From positions 117,048-181,047 of the forward strand of contig JASKOT010000035.1 of assembly GCA_032158125.1 (NCBI GenBank): a DNA stretch of 64,000 nt, read 5' to 3'. The notes below the pieces were generated by a model that saw nothing but the letters and a program-made list of their open reading frames with translations, was not told where the DNA came from and made no database searches. Both the position numbers and the translations under genes were made by a program. This DNA is from Papiliotrema nemorosa (taxonomy: Eukaryota; Basidiomycota; Tremellomycetes; Tremellales; Rhynchogastremaceae). Positions 9,902 through 22,423 of the stretch are shown here, piece after piece; the stretch's first letter is position 1; the number at the start of each line of letters is the position of its first letter.

Positions 9902-11731
9902 ATGGACGAAGAAGTGAGTTGCACTCCACCTCGCCCTTCCTCGCTGCTCTGAAATCCAAACACAGTCTGTCAGAGCCAACACTAACAGCACAGAGAGACT
10001 ATTCTACGGGTTCTGATGTCAGCTCCCGCGTCTGTGTGATTGGGACACCAGCTGATTGCAGTCAATCGACGACATGCAGAACCATGTGAGCCTTCCCAGC
10101 TCATTACGCACAGACCTCCGTATTTGCGATATGACGGACAGTCCAATGACTGACATTCAGGGCATCAACGTCTCAGATATCTCGAAGCTAAAGGCCGCTG
10201 GTATTGTGACTGTACTTGGAGTGGCTCAAACGCCCCGACGACACCTGCTTAAGATCAAGGTGAGCAACAGCTCCTCTCACAATGAGTCTTCCCTAACCGT
10301 AGGGCGTCTCGGAGGTGAGTCCATGTAGCCGAGTGACACCTCGCCCTGAGTAGTTCACTGATTCGTCAGGCCAAGGTCGAGAAGTTCAAGGTGAGTTCGG
10401 AGGAGTCAAGGCGTTATCTTTCCATCAGCTAACATGACAGGAGGTAGCAGCGAAAATGCTGGTAATTGAGTGATCCCACTGTCCCTTATATTATTGATCA
10501 CAGCCGCCACTTTTCGCCTCGGCAGCCGAGATCTCCGAGAGAAGACAGATTGTTGTGAAAATCACCACAGGCTCCAAGGATGTGGATGCCGTTCTTGGAG
10601 GAGGTATCAATACCCAGAGTATCACCGAAGTGTTTGGCGAATTTCGGACTGGAAAGGTAGGCTGATTGCTGCCCGTAACGCGGTCTGACATACAGACCCA
10701 ATTGTCGCACACGTTATGTGTGACGACGCAAATCCCAGAAGATCAAGGTGGGGCAGCGGGCAAAGTTGCGTACATCGACACCGAGTCAGTCAGCGGTTCA
10801 AGGTTGCGAAGGAAGCTGACGCATAGAGGGACCTTCCGACCTGATCGCGTGCGACAGATTGCTGCCGAACTCGGTGTCGACGGCGACATGGCTCTTGAAA
10901 ACATCCTTTACGCTCGAGCTTGGAGCTCAGAGCAGCAATGTGATATGCTCATCGACCTTGCCCAGAGGTGAGCTCAGCGAGTCACGTTTGTGCATGAAAT
11001 GACTCCAGATTCGTCGAGGACAGGACTTATAAGTTGCTTATTGTCGACAGTATCATGAACTTGTTCCGTAGGGATCTTGCCCTACCTCATCACTCATAAT
11101 CAGGTCAAGATTATTCCGGGAGAGGAGAGCTGTCGGAAAGGCAACAGGCAAGCGGGGAGAACGGCAGTCTGCTGATCCACAGAGACTGAATCAGTTTCTA
11201 GCTCGACTACAGAAGCTTTCCGAGGAGTTCAACCTCGCAGTACTTCTCACCAACCAGGTGCAGTCAGACCCGGGGGTCAGTTTTGTCTCGTGCCTATGCC
11301 GCTTTTTGAGAGCAAGCTGACGTGAAGGCAAATGCGATGTCAGTACCATTGATGTTCTTTCAGGGTCGGTCTAACCTCCAGGTTCGCGTCCGCCAGTACC
11401 GTCAAGCCTGTCGGAGGTAGGCAGCGGATCCTACGTCCATGTTCTGTGACAAGCTGATCACAGGCCATGTGCTCGCACACGCGTAGGACACCCGCTCATG
11501 GACCACCTTATATTGACCTTGCAGCTCGGCCACGCGAATCCTTCTTCGAAAGGGTAAAGGAGACGAACGAATCGCGAAAGTGCAAGATTCCCCCGATCAG
11601 CCTGAGTCTGAAGCCACCTACAAGCTATCAGCGGCGTGAGCGGAAAGGCAAAGATCTCGTCCAAACTGACTTTCAGGGGCTGGACGGGTAGGGGCTGACA
11701 AAGCTGACTCCTTCTGACCATAGATCCATGA
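9902..11731 (+). CDS. DMC1: Meiotic recombinase DMC1/LIM15
   Basis: The ATG at 9902 (MDEE) opens a heavily split gene of at least 13 exons. The conserved frame runs [33 protein letters not shown] and [14 protein letters not shown]. Walker A GEFRTGKT is interrupted by an intron after GK; Walker B is [50 protein letters not shown] and [14 protein letters not shown] follow. RecA-family members of this type form filaments on ssDNA and carry out interhomologue strand exchange in meiosis. [18 protein letters not shown] and SHTLCVTTQ fit DMC1 better than RAD51, and the YKL..GW.D end resembles basidiomycete LIM15. Several exons are only 11-21 nt. The L2 segment reads FASASTVKP where many relatives have FASADGRKP. 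The second exon is not settled. Confidence 0.9.
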
Positions 11732-12049
11732 TTGATTCAGCTGTTGCACACCTCAAGATCGATTACTTTCGCATCTTTTCCTTTTCAAATTACATGCCAT
11801 TAACGATTCAAGCATCATCAAGATTTCCTATATGATCACCATGACCTCTAAACGATATATATAGACAGACGAGTATGCATCTCTTCCCCATGCTCTCCCC
11901 CACCTGGTCGTGTGCTGCGGCAATGGCATTTGATGTTTATTGGGGCTCCACTCAACCCCACTGCTCGGTACGAGTAACCGATAAGGCAGTCGCTTCCTAG
12001 ATGCGGTCCATCCCTTTTGCATTCCTTTTCACACTTTGGACTCACTCAG
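11732..12049. other. Intergenic between DMC1 and the amino-acid permease
   Basis: 318 bp, AT-richer than the flanks. Holds the DMC1 3' end and the promoter of the next plus-strand gene; no gene seen. Confidence 0.5.
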
Positions 12050-14741
12050 ATGGTGTCCCCAGCTAGACCATCCCCCATCCCAGCAGCACCGCAACGAGAG
12101 ATCCCACGCAAACGATCAAAGGTACTCCAGTCATCGCTCAATCTCGTGTTTAGCTGTGAATAGCCCCCTCCTGCCTAAGTTTCAACGTCACTGATAAGAC
12201 TATTTAGATTCACGATCCCAACAACTCTTGTATGGAAAACACCTCAAATCGGCCCCTTCTTTCCTCGAGACTTCCTCACATTCCCTTTCACCCTCGGACA
12301 ATGACTACCTGCGGCGGGATGTAGAATCTGGACATCCGTCAGACGACGAAGGCGACCACGGACAGAGCTCGCCAGATGGGGTCGAATATGCGGACTCCGA
12401 TCCGAGCGAGCGGAGGAGATCTTCCATCTCTCCTGTCCTTTTTGCTCCTGATCCCATCTTATCCAGCAGTCCAGCTGCGTCCGCGTCCCACCCAGATGAC
12501 GGTTCTTCATCAGGCAACACGACGTCTGGTGAGCCCACGCCCAAAGCTGGGCTCCTCAACCTTCTCCCTTCGACATCCACCTCGCTAGGTCGAGGAAAGG
12601 TGGGAAATGCCTCGACGGAAAGGATGTACTCTGGTAGTTCATCGTCTACGGTCCGACCGTCCGGTGCTGGTGGTTCACGCACACATCCCGCTCAAAAGGT
12701 ATACGAGAGGAACAAGGTGGAACTATCAGACGAGGTTTCGCCGACTCGTGTACCTGATGAGGAGTCACCATTGTTAGAGAGAGATACCGCCCAGAGCAAA
12801 GTGGGAGCAGATGTAGGACGGGTGAAGTATGGGGCGTTGGAAGAGAGGAGGAATTCAGCTATGGCGGAGATGAGGCGGGCTAGCGAGGTTGCAGCGGGAT
12901 TGAGGAGGAAATCGAGTACGAGACGAAGGTCCATAGTGGGTCCCTTGGGACAATCGACAGATGGTCAAACGGTGAGTTCCATCAAGCCATGACATGGACT
13001 TCTCGATCAACTCAGTTGTCATCTATTTGAGCTGACGACCAGTTGTTCAACGCCGTCGCGGTTTTACTTGGGATAGGAGTGCTCTCCCTGCCGCTCGCCT
13101 TGGCTTACGCAGGATGGATAGCAGGTACTGGGATGTTGATCGGTTTCGCGTGGTTGACATGTCACACGTCAGTCGACATCCTTCCAACAGATCGTAGGGA
13201 TCGCTAACGGACAGGGCGAAACTTCTGGCTCGACTGATTCGTGCCGATGGACAATTGATGGGTTACACGGATATTGGTCGTGCGGCTTTTGGAAGGGTGG
13301 GTGGGATAGGTATCAATGCCTTGTACGTTCTTCTACTTAACCATTGCTATTTGCGTGTGCTGATTGGCAGATTCTGCCTCGAGCTCTTCGCGCTTGGGTA
13401 AGTATTGACGTTGCTGGAGTCGGACGATGATTGATCATTCAGGGTCGCTCTCATTGTTCTTTTTGGAGATACCCTCGAAGCCATCTTCCCTCAATGGTCG
13501 TCAAACACATACAAGGTCCTAGGCCTGATCATGTAGGCTATCTCTCTCTTCATCTACCGGTACTGACGAGCAGAATTGTCCCGACGACCCTACTCCCGCT
13601 ACACCTCCTCTCCCTGCCTTCTCTCCTTTCTACCATTTCAACCATCTTACTAGTCATCATCATCCTTCTAGACGGGTTTATCAAGACCAAACCCCCGGGA
13701 TCGCTCTTACATCCCGCCAACACTAGTTGGACCCCTGAATGGAAAGATGGGAATTGGTTAGGCGGTATTGGGCTGGTATTGGCTGGATTTGGGGGTCATG
13801 CCGTGGTTCCAAGCTTGGCTCGGGATATGCAGCGTCCAGAGCACTTTGATAAGGTGAGCTCCACACAATGGGGAGGGCTTGGGCTAAAGAATAGGTGATC
13901 AACATGGCGTTTGGGATAGCTGCGGGCGTATCGTTCGTTGCGGGTGCAGCGGGGTACCTCATGATCGGCAACGTTGTCTCTGACGAGGTGAGCATTGAGA
14001 TACGACTTCGACACGACAAAGCTGATGAGCAGATCACTCGAGACCTCATGCAGCCGAAATATGGATACCCCAGAGTGCTGAATCTGATTGCACTGTGGAT
14101 GATTGTCATTATCCCAGTCACCAAATTCGGCCTCTGCTCCCGACCCGTCAGTCTCCGTATACAATCAAAAATACCAGTCATGACGCTCACGTACAGCTCA
14201 ACAACACTGTAGAGGCTCTTCTAGGATTCACAGCGCCCAAACCGACTGTTGAAAATCTCTCCGAAGTGGCGGTAGACGACACGCCGTCCGCTCATCCCTC
14301 TCCCAACAATTCCCGGATCGTGAGCAAGGTACATACAACTCCACAAGACGGGATCCCACGATACAAGATATACAGAGTCTTCACGAGGACACTGATCACT
14401 TGCCTGTGTTGTCTCACAGGGGTGGTTTTACCCGGTTTCGGAAAAGTGATGGCTTTCCTCGGTAGCTTTTCCGCCTTTCTAATCTGTATCATCTTACCTG
14501 TAAGTCGACCGCCCACCACCCACCACCCACCCACTACCCGCGAAAGAATAGTAGACGGAGGGGTGGCTGATGGCAGTTGGGCTTTTACCTGAGATTGGGA
14601 CCGAAATTGGTCCCTCTTCAAACGAGCGTCAAACAAAAGGCCGCCCATTGGATACTGGTATTTTGCAGTCTGGGGTTGATGGTAGCGGGTACCGTGTGGG
14701 CCTTCTTGCCAGGCAGCGGACATGGGGATCTCGAGGTGTAG
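12050..14741 (+). CDS. AAAP-family amino-acid transporter (AVT-like, probably vacuolar)
   Basis: It starts MVSPARPSPIPAAPQREI. A long hydrophilic N-terminus of about 270 residues is rich in Ser/Asp/Pro with acidic clusters. About eleven membrane segments follow, starting LFNAVAVLLGIGVLSLPLAL, the classic first helix of the amino acid/auxin permease family. Other conserved pieces are the GYTDIGRAAFG loop, ALFCLELFALG, GHAVVPSLARDM and VTKFGLC, ending in LMVAGTVWAFLPGSG. The long cytosolic N-terminus is typical of vacuolar AVT transporters, which move neutral amino acids across the vacuole membrane. Substrate cannot be read from sequence. The first intron choice (long exon 1 ending near 12156) is inferred from frame. 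Confidence 0.9.
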
Positions 14742-15009
14742 GCGGGAACCCCCCCACCCATACTCTGTCGTTTGTGGCGTGAGGAAGAAAGAGAGTCATC
14801 GCCACTTTAGAGATGAGTAGGAGAAGTGAAAGAAATTGCATGACGGGGATCGATTCATTGTACAGTACGAGTACTCGAGTGAGCTGGAATTATATTGATA
14901 GTGGAAAGAATAGTCAAGCATCGTCAAACGTAATACACACAAAGCACCTATCCACTAGAATGCAATGGCAGAAACAAAGCGTATAGCACTGTATCAAGCC
15001 AAATCTATC

Positions 15010-18000
15010 TCAAAGGCTGAAGTAAGAAACCCTACTCATCAGCCATCGCCTTGCCTGATACGCAAGAGATGCACTCACTCTGCCTTCTCTAACGCTAAAC
15101 AACCAGACCCACTTCAACTCCTTCCCGCCTCCACCTCCTATAGCAGATACACCAACTCCACCCACTCCACCAATCCCACCTGATCCCGTCGATCCGTTTA
15201 CATTCGACTTGTGGGCCAACACCTCATGTTGTACTTGGTCCCTTACAACTTCGTAATATTTCCTCTCTTCACCTTGCACACCACCCAAGATACCTCTCCA
15301 GAGTTCATCATCTGTAATCCAGGATGTATCGAGCGAAAGATGATGGCATGATTGAGCGGAAAGGTCCACTCCGAGGATCGGAATCAAAGATCCGACGGTC
15401 GATGCAAAGTCGTTGACTGTCCTAAGCACCGTCGTCACGGGGACGGGCTGACAGTGAAAAGCAAGAAATGATACGCACGCTTCTTGTGATAGAGCTGTTT
15501 ACTAGCGTGCAGAAACACCTTCTGTTCCTTCTTCCTCTCGCCACGCCTGGCTTTGGCTTCAGGGGGAAGAACCAATCTCATTCCATCTCCAGCTGCACCA
15601 TTCGGTCCGTACCCATCCATGTTGGGTCCGAGACTCAATCCTGTCATACCAGAACCGAGTTGGACAGGGAGAGTGGACCCCGAAGTGCCTGCAAAGGCAT
15701 AATTGGCATCAATTCGACGTTGTTCAGCCAATGCTTGACGAAGATGTGCGCAGAGTTCGGCTCGTGGTACCGATTCTTCCGAGTTCCGAAGAACATTGTA
15801 AATCTTGACCATTCCGCCTTGACGCTCAGGCTGAGGTCGAACGATGAATCTTGATGTTCAGCTGAGCTGCATGATGCTTGTTGACACTTACAAGGTATTT
15901 TGTTCCCCACATTCGTCCACAATCTCCTTGAAATGTCGCTCGTCGTCGTATTGCAGATCAGAGCTGATTCCAGCTCGCCACAGATCGCCCACAATTTGCA
16001 AGCGGGATGCCAGATCTACCTGATTCGCCATGGCCACATAGACGTCGCATCGCTATTTGTCAGCGGGCAGCTACCGTGCGTGACCGAACTAGTCGTGTCG
16101 ATCATAGAGAACTCACGGTTGGCGACCAAAAGCCAAATGAGCGGTCCTCTTCCCGAGGAGTGTTCATGAGCTTTCTCGAAGCGGCACTCTCGTTCAGCCC
16201 CACTAATCTCGCCAAAGGCCTGAACCATCAGTGCGCGTATTTGAAAGCTAAGGCAAGACTTACTCGATGGCGATCGACATGCCCACTCCGTAGACCTTTC
16301 TCGAGCTATGCTGAGACGGCGCTCTAAAGTGGTCCAGCAACGAATCATACCTGAACAATCAGCTCCCGTTGCATCCCTGCGCCAAATAAGGCGAGCGCGA
16401 AAGTCGACTGACCGTCCTCCAAAAGCGATCAATTCCCTCAATTTCCCATCTTTGGATGATCTACCACGTTTCACACATTCAAACATGAATCCACCTCTGA
16501 AAAACTCTGCGTTCCTTGCCAATGTCGGGCGAAAGATGATTTTCCGAGAGACTCCACAAGATCTCGCAAGGGCGATGATGCGTTCGAGCGCTTCGAAAGC
16601 AGGCTGCATTTTGCGTTTGGCATTGGGAAAGAGAGATTCCAGTCGATGTCTGATCAGGTTGAAATCGCCTATAATCAGCATCGTCGACTTCCAAGTAGGC
16701 CTTCAGAGGAGGGCTCAAAGTTAAAGAGGAAAGAACAGTGCAGAATGGACTCACCTGGCACGCAAATCTGCTGTAGCTCATCTTGAAGAGGCTTTGGCAA
16801 CCCGATAATCGTACTCCAGTCTTTCCTCGACGAAGATCCAAGGTTGTTCGACAAATCCTTGAAGACTTTCAATACGGCCACTCTACACCTTTCCGGTACA
16901 GCATTCAGAATCCCCGCCAAGACTGCCACATCAGTCGGTTCTCCCAACGCAACATCCGACGTAAACTTACCGGACTCGTGCGATACGTGAAACTCGTAAT
17001 CTGCACTCGCGGCTTTGCCCCCGGTAAGCTCCACCACCACTTTATCCACCACATCCAACATTTCCGCTTCTGCTGCCCAGCTTTGTATGGGCGAGACGAT
17101 ATCAAAGCTCATCTCGCCCACGCAAACTGGCTGTCCTCCGGAGATATGGTCGGTGTATTTTGAGCCGTGATGATACCTCTTGATCCGTTCAATTTGCCTT
17201 CGAGTAGCTGAACGTGCCATTCCTAGGAGATCGGAAGATGGAAGTTGGATAATTTTGCCTGTTTTATCAAGCAAACGCACAGGAGCGAGATCAGGGAATG
17301 CCTCGAGGAGTAACGTTTCAGGGATGAACAATGGTATACTGGTTTCCACTGCTCCGTGGCGTTGAAGCAGCTCGGTAAGGCGACGCACAACTACCGTCAC
17401 CCAAGGTTGAAGCGCTTCATCGTGATCTGTCGGATTATCGTACGTGTTATCCCAACTCTGATGCTCGATCCTCGTATAAATATGAGCTTGAGAATCAAAC
17501 AGCGCATCGAGGAGTTGCGGATAATGACTCGACCTTGGGTTTGTCAATTCCGGTATAGCAGTGTCGTAAAACTCCTTTTGTTTCTCGCGGGGAGGTAACA
17601 AGGGACTGGACAAGAGCTGGTCGGCTCGAGGTCGCATGTTGGGATCGTGACGCAGCAACCACTCCACAATCTCCCTTTGGTCAGGTTTGACGTCTTTTGG
17701 CCAAGCAGCCGGGAAGGTAATGGAGGGTTGCCGGATAGCGCTGAGAATGTGAACTCGCTCCATGTGCGTTTTGAACGCAAAGCACATTTCGAAAAAGATC
17801 ACGCCCAGGCTGTACATATCGGCCTTTCATCAGCATCGTATGCACACAGAATAGAAACGCCCCACCTTTTCATTGTATGAACGAGAGATGGCCACTTCCG
17901 GCGCGATATATAGACTCGTACCGATACCTGAAGTTCTGTCTGGATCTTCTACCATTGGACCGCCGTTCACTCCAGGTGGCACAGAGGCAGCCTCTACAGC

Positions 18001-20787
18001 TCCCATCTCCGTCGTGGACAGTCCAAAATCGGCAATCTTGACGTTGCCATTGGCATCCAAGAGGATGTTGGACGGTTTCAGATCCCGATGGACGATTCCA
18101 AGACTGGACATATGCGCCAGAGCTTGCAGAATCTGACCTAGTAACCGCCAGACCTCCTCGTCCGTTAACGTCCCTGCAAGGATTGCTTCTTTCAGCGTCT
18201 GCTTTTCGACAAACTCCATCTGGATGTACAAGATAGAATGGAAGGCTCCATCGTCCGTTGTGGTCCCCGTTCCAGTCGTACTCGGCCTCATTACCTGAGA
18301 TGGGTTCCGAGCATTGTGTGAACGACCGCGTTGCTCTGAAGGATCCGCAGCCGTCTCGTCGCTCGAATCCGAATCCGCATCAGAGTCTTCGTCACTGTCG
18401 CTGTCTGAATTGGCGAAACGTATCCGGGGGAACGAGGCACTCCTCGATTGATCTCGTCGAGAGAAATCGTCAAAGTTGATGGCGAACGGATCAGAGAGAT
18501 CAATGTCACCTCCAGTACCGTTAGACTCGGAGGCAGACACCGTGGGCGTCGTTTGATCCTCGCTTGTTGAAGGTGTACCTAGAGGCGGATTGACATCCTC
18601 GATCCAACAGGCGTGATATCGAACAATATATTGATGAGACACTCGTGACAGGTTGTTGACCTCCCGATAGACTTTTGCAGTGTTGTCTTCAGGACGCAAC
18701 TTGACCTTTTTAATGGCGTAAGAACGCCCGTCGAGTCGGTTCCGAGCTTTGACAACTTCCCCGAACCCGCCTTTCCCGAGAAACTCCACTTCTTCGAAGT
18801 CTTCACGATACCGCGAAGCGCGTGGACCGCGGGGAGGCATAGACAAGGGAAAGTAGGTGAGTCCTGATACAGGCGATGTGCCGAACACATTTTGCGGGCT
18901 GGGCAGGGCAGGGGCGATAGCCATGGGTCCGGTCGAATGCCTATTGGTAGTTCGACGGGTGACCTCGTCCACTGATCGAGCACGAGTGAGGGCTTCTTCC
19001 GTAGAAAAACGCTTTTTGGAGTTTGGGTGAAGGAGACCATTCAGCAGCTCCGAGATGCTATCGGACATTCCGGGAGTGTGTTGAAGAAGGATCCCGAGAT
19101 TGGGATACCGCCATAGCGCTTGGTGGCCGAACAACAATTGGACAAGAAGAACACCCATATGCCATATATCCCTCTTGGCGGTATACGTGTAGGGCGAGTC
19201 GATCTCATCCGGCGAGAGCCAGCTTTCCGGAATATGATCTTCGTGGCCTTTCAGGAACCGGTTGGACCGGTCAAGATCACTGATCCGCTTAGCGTATCCC
19301 GTTCCGGCGAGTTTCGCGACGGTAACTCCATTTTGCGCAGGCGATAACAGGGTAAAGGTGGTGTCGACCTGTTTCTGCGTCGCTCCTATTCGATGGACTG
19401 ACGACAGTCCACTCAGAAGTTGAGTAATGTATTCTCTCGCCAGTTCCTCGCCGAAACCCTCTTTCGGCAGCCAGCTTTTCAATTTCCCTCCGTCCACCTT
19501 TTCCGTAAAGATGATCAACCTCTCCCAGCCTTTCGGACTTTTGTCCCTCTTGACCCCATATATCTTGACGATATTCTCACAAGTCACCTCTTTCAACCTA
19601 CACAACTCGACAGCGACGGCATCGACCCGCTTCTTCCCAAGAGGCGTGGAATAGAATGGTGTAGAGAAGTCGACGACCTGCACAGCGATTGTCGGCAGAG
19701 AGGCCTTGACGAAACCGACATACCCTCCATCAGGCTCAGCAGTATAGACCGTCCACATGGCTTCTCTCTTCCCCCCGAACAACATCCAAGAATCGTACTC
19801 GCCATCGAAACCATCGACAGCTATCGTTTCATCCAGGTGCAATTCTCTCAATTCGAGTTCTCCATCGGCGAGCGAGTACAGGGTTTCTTGTCGTTTCCTT
19901 TCAGCTTCATCTTGGATTGCTTTTGTCGCCTTTTCAGCTTTCTTCGATGCGTCGAGTTGAATCTTTTCGTTTAAGAGCCTTTCTTGTTCAGCTCGTTTGG
20001 CTCGCTCTTCCGCTAACACAGCTTCAGTCTGTGCCATTTTGGCCCGGGGATGAGCTGAGACGTGACGGTAGATAGATAGCAAGTTGTAACACGTGGAGAT
20101 TAGGAAGTGGGTGTGGAGTGGTAGACTTACAGCTCTTTCAGCTTGCTCTCTGTTCGCTCGCTCTTCCATAAGAGTCGGGACATTCTCTCCGAGTCTGGGA
20201 AGGGGCACATGGTTTCTAGATATGTAGTCGATCACACAATCGCTAATCTGATCTGTCAGTCCATGTTACATCGCCGATCCAGAGAGAACTCGCGTCAAAG
20301 ATGAATGGCGCGGGGTCTTTCCTGCTGGAAAGCTCTTTCGCCTTGTCGTTGATTAACTTGGATAAAGTAGACACATGTTGAGAAGATAGATTGACCGGAT
20401 CCTCGATGGATAATATAGGTGCAGCCTTGGGATATAGCTACGAGTCAGCTTGCATCCTACTGCGAATAGCAGATAACATCTCTAGCTACTTCCATTCCAC
20501 AATCCGGGCGTTGCCATATCAAACATATCACCCGTACCCCTCCTGCCCATCTTCATATTGCAGGATAACTCTCGACTCACCTTTGTGAACCTCCCCTTGA
20601 GCCTGACAGAGACCCTCTCGTCATCCCCTCTCAATCTCACACTCCACCATCCCTCTTCACCCTTCTTGGATCCCCAAGCAGTCTTTGTCGGTGGTAAATC
20701 CTCCCAATCGGGTCCGTAGATGGACCGTAGAGCTTCTAGTTCTTCCTCTTGAGCGAGAGGAAGATCAGGAAGTGAGGAAGGGTTCAT
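15010..20787 (-). CDS. GCN2: eIF2-alpha kinase GCN2
   Basis: Domains in order. An RWD domain at the N-terminus (LAQEEELEALRSIYGPDWED) binds the GCN1 complex. A charged Ala/Glu/Arg coiled coil and a degenerate pseudokinase follow. The active kinase has GKGGFGEVVKA, AIKK, IVHRDLKPSNILL, KIADFGLS and YIAPEVA. Last are a histidyl-tRNA-synthetase-like region and a C-terminal ribosome/dimerisation domain. GCN2 senses uncharged tRNA in amino-acid starvation and phosphorylates eIF2-alpha, lowering general translation while inducing GCN4-type factors. The kinase carries the long insert usual for eIF2 kinases, here with an Asp/Ser run (SDSDEDSDADSDSSDE). The stop is at 15010 if the last exon is unspliced; a 49-nt intron near 15030-15080 would move it to 15005. 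Confidence 0.95.
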
Positions 20788-21096
20788 TCGGACATTGGAG
20801 AGGGGTGTTTCTGGGCTAGTTACAGGGGATGATTGGTATAGACAGGACAGGATAGGGGGTATGGTATGTTATCAGTTGAGAGTGAGGGGGAAGTGACGAG
20901 AACGGAATCAAAATTGTTAGACGGGGTGGAGGGAGGTCCAGCGACGGCGAGCAGGGGGGGGGGGGGGGCTGCGACGGTGAGCGAGGGGTAGATGATGGTG
21001 AACATCTCATGCATGGTAGGTTTGAGATAGACCGGCATAGTGTCAATGAGGAGGAGCATAGCATCTTTGGGCGAGACAGCCAAATCGGGCAGAAGA
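20788..21096. promoter_or_regulatory. Divergent promoter region of GCN2 and the HAD gene
   Basis: It is 309 bp between the two start codons. It contains a 15-nt G run (20954-20968) flanked by near copies of GCGACGGYGAGC, and a CATGCATG at 21008. Short open frames here have no support. Confidence 0.45.
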
Positions 21097-22299
21097 ATGG
21101 CATCGAGCAGCTCGAATGCTCCAATCAGGCTGGTCCTCTTTGACGTCTTTGGTGAGATTGGCCATAGATATCAGCTTACAGGAGATACGCTATGTACCCC
21201 ACGTCTACCTATACATATACAGTGGGTGGAAGAAACATCCGTGTGGCTGATGGTACTGTAGATACCACGAAGAAGCTGTAAAAGCGGGTATACCATCATC
21301 ATCCATCTCCCCCGAGTCAATAAGAGCAGGGTTCAAACCTGGTCAGCATGACTTCTGGCAAAAGAGGGGGCTGAGAGAGCTGAAGCTAAGCTTTCAAAGA
21401 GATGGACACAACATGGCCTCTGTACGGCAAGAAGAGTGACCCGAGCTTGACACCGGAAGAATGGTGGACTCGACTCATCCGACAGTGCGTGATCAATGCT
21501 GGCGCTTCAGAGATAGGTATGCCAGCCCAGAATAATCTAACGTATTCTCGGGCGTAAGCTGACTAGCTAGAGGTGGATGGGGTGATGCACACGCTCGGTC
21601 CGGCTTTGTTGGGTCGGTTCGAGAGTGATAGAGGGTACAGATCCTTCCCAGAGACGTTACAATGTCGCAAGTTCACAATCGGCATCGTGCAACCGACAAA
21701 CCAGCTGATCTATAGTGGACAATCTGAAAAAGCTCGGCGTGAAAACATCCATAGTGTCCAACGCAGATCCGAGAATCTGTCAGTCCAATCCTCCCTCTCT
21801 CACCCTCACCCATGCCAGGCGGAAAGGGAGATTGACTTGGCAGTACATACCCTCAGATCATTAGGCATCCTCGACCGAATCACCCATCTTCCCACCCTCT
21901 CATGGGATATAGAATACTCTAAACCCCAATCGGAGATCTTCCAAGCGGCATGTCAAGCTTGCGACGAAGAATTGGGTCAAGGGGTGTTGATGGTCGGAGA
22001 TGAGCTCAAGGCGTAAGTCCCTCTCGAAGTCACCATCTTTCTTTTGGCGGCATCCTATCCACCTGGAACGATAATCGAAGGGGCCACCTTTGCTTATCAC
22101 CATGATCCGTCACGAGAAAGCTGATGATAGTGACTATCGCGGAGCCGTACTGGCAGGTCTCGAAGGTCGCTTGATCCGGCGCACAGGGGAATGGAGCGAC
22201 GGAGCGAGGCGCAAAGCCGAAGAAGATCTCTCGGACGTGCATGTTATACAGGATCTGAATGAGATTGTAGAAGAGGTAAAGAGGCGGAATGGCGCCTGA
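21097..22299 (+). CDS. HAD-superfamily hydrolase, HDHD3-like
   Basis: Exon 1 MASSSSNAPIRLVLFDVFG joins to DTLCTPRLPIHIQ, giving the HAD motif I region (DxFxTL-like, catalytic Asp in LFDVFGDTL). A cap-domain segment YHEEAVKAG...PLYGKKSDPELTPEEWW is typical of the HDHD3 subgroup. Motif III/IV (YSKPQSEIFQAACQ, GVLMVGDELKADYRGAVLAG) shows the Lys and the acidic loop GDE-x3-D. These enzymes hydrolyse phosphate esters with an Asp nucleophile; the substrate is unknown. At least six exons. In motif I the second acidic position of the usual DxD is Phe (DVF), as in several HDHD3 relatives, so catalytic class should not be assumed. Confidence 0.85.
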
Positions 22300-22423
22300 A
22301 GATACTAAAGATCAATGTAGCATATGATTCCACGAAGATACAAATCTAGATATTGTATAGATACAGTCGAACACACCTCACTCTGTCAGTGTCGCCCATC
22401 AGATCTGCGGCGAGTCTAATGTT

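Noticed and set aside
14512..14540. CCACCCACC-type repeat.
   Set aside because: It sits in an intron of the amino-acid permease and is a plain short microsatellite, too short for a satellite or regulatory call.
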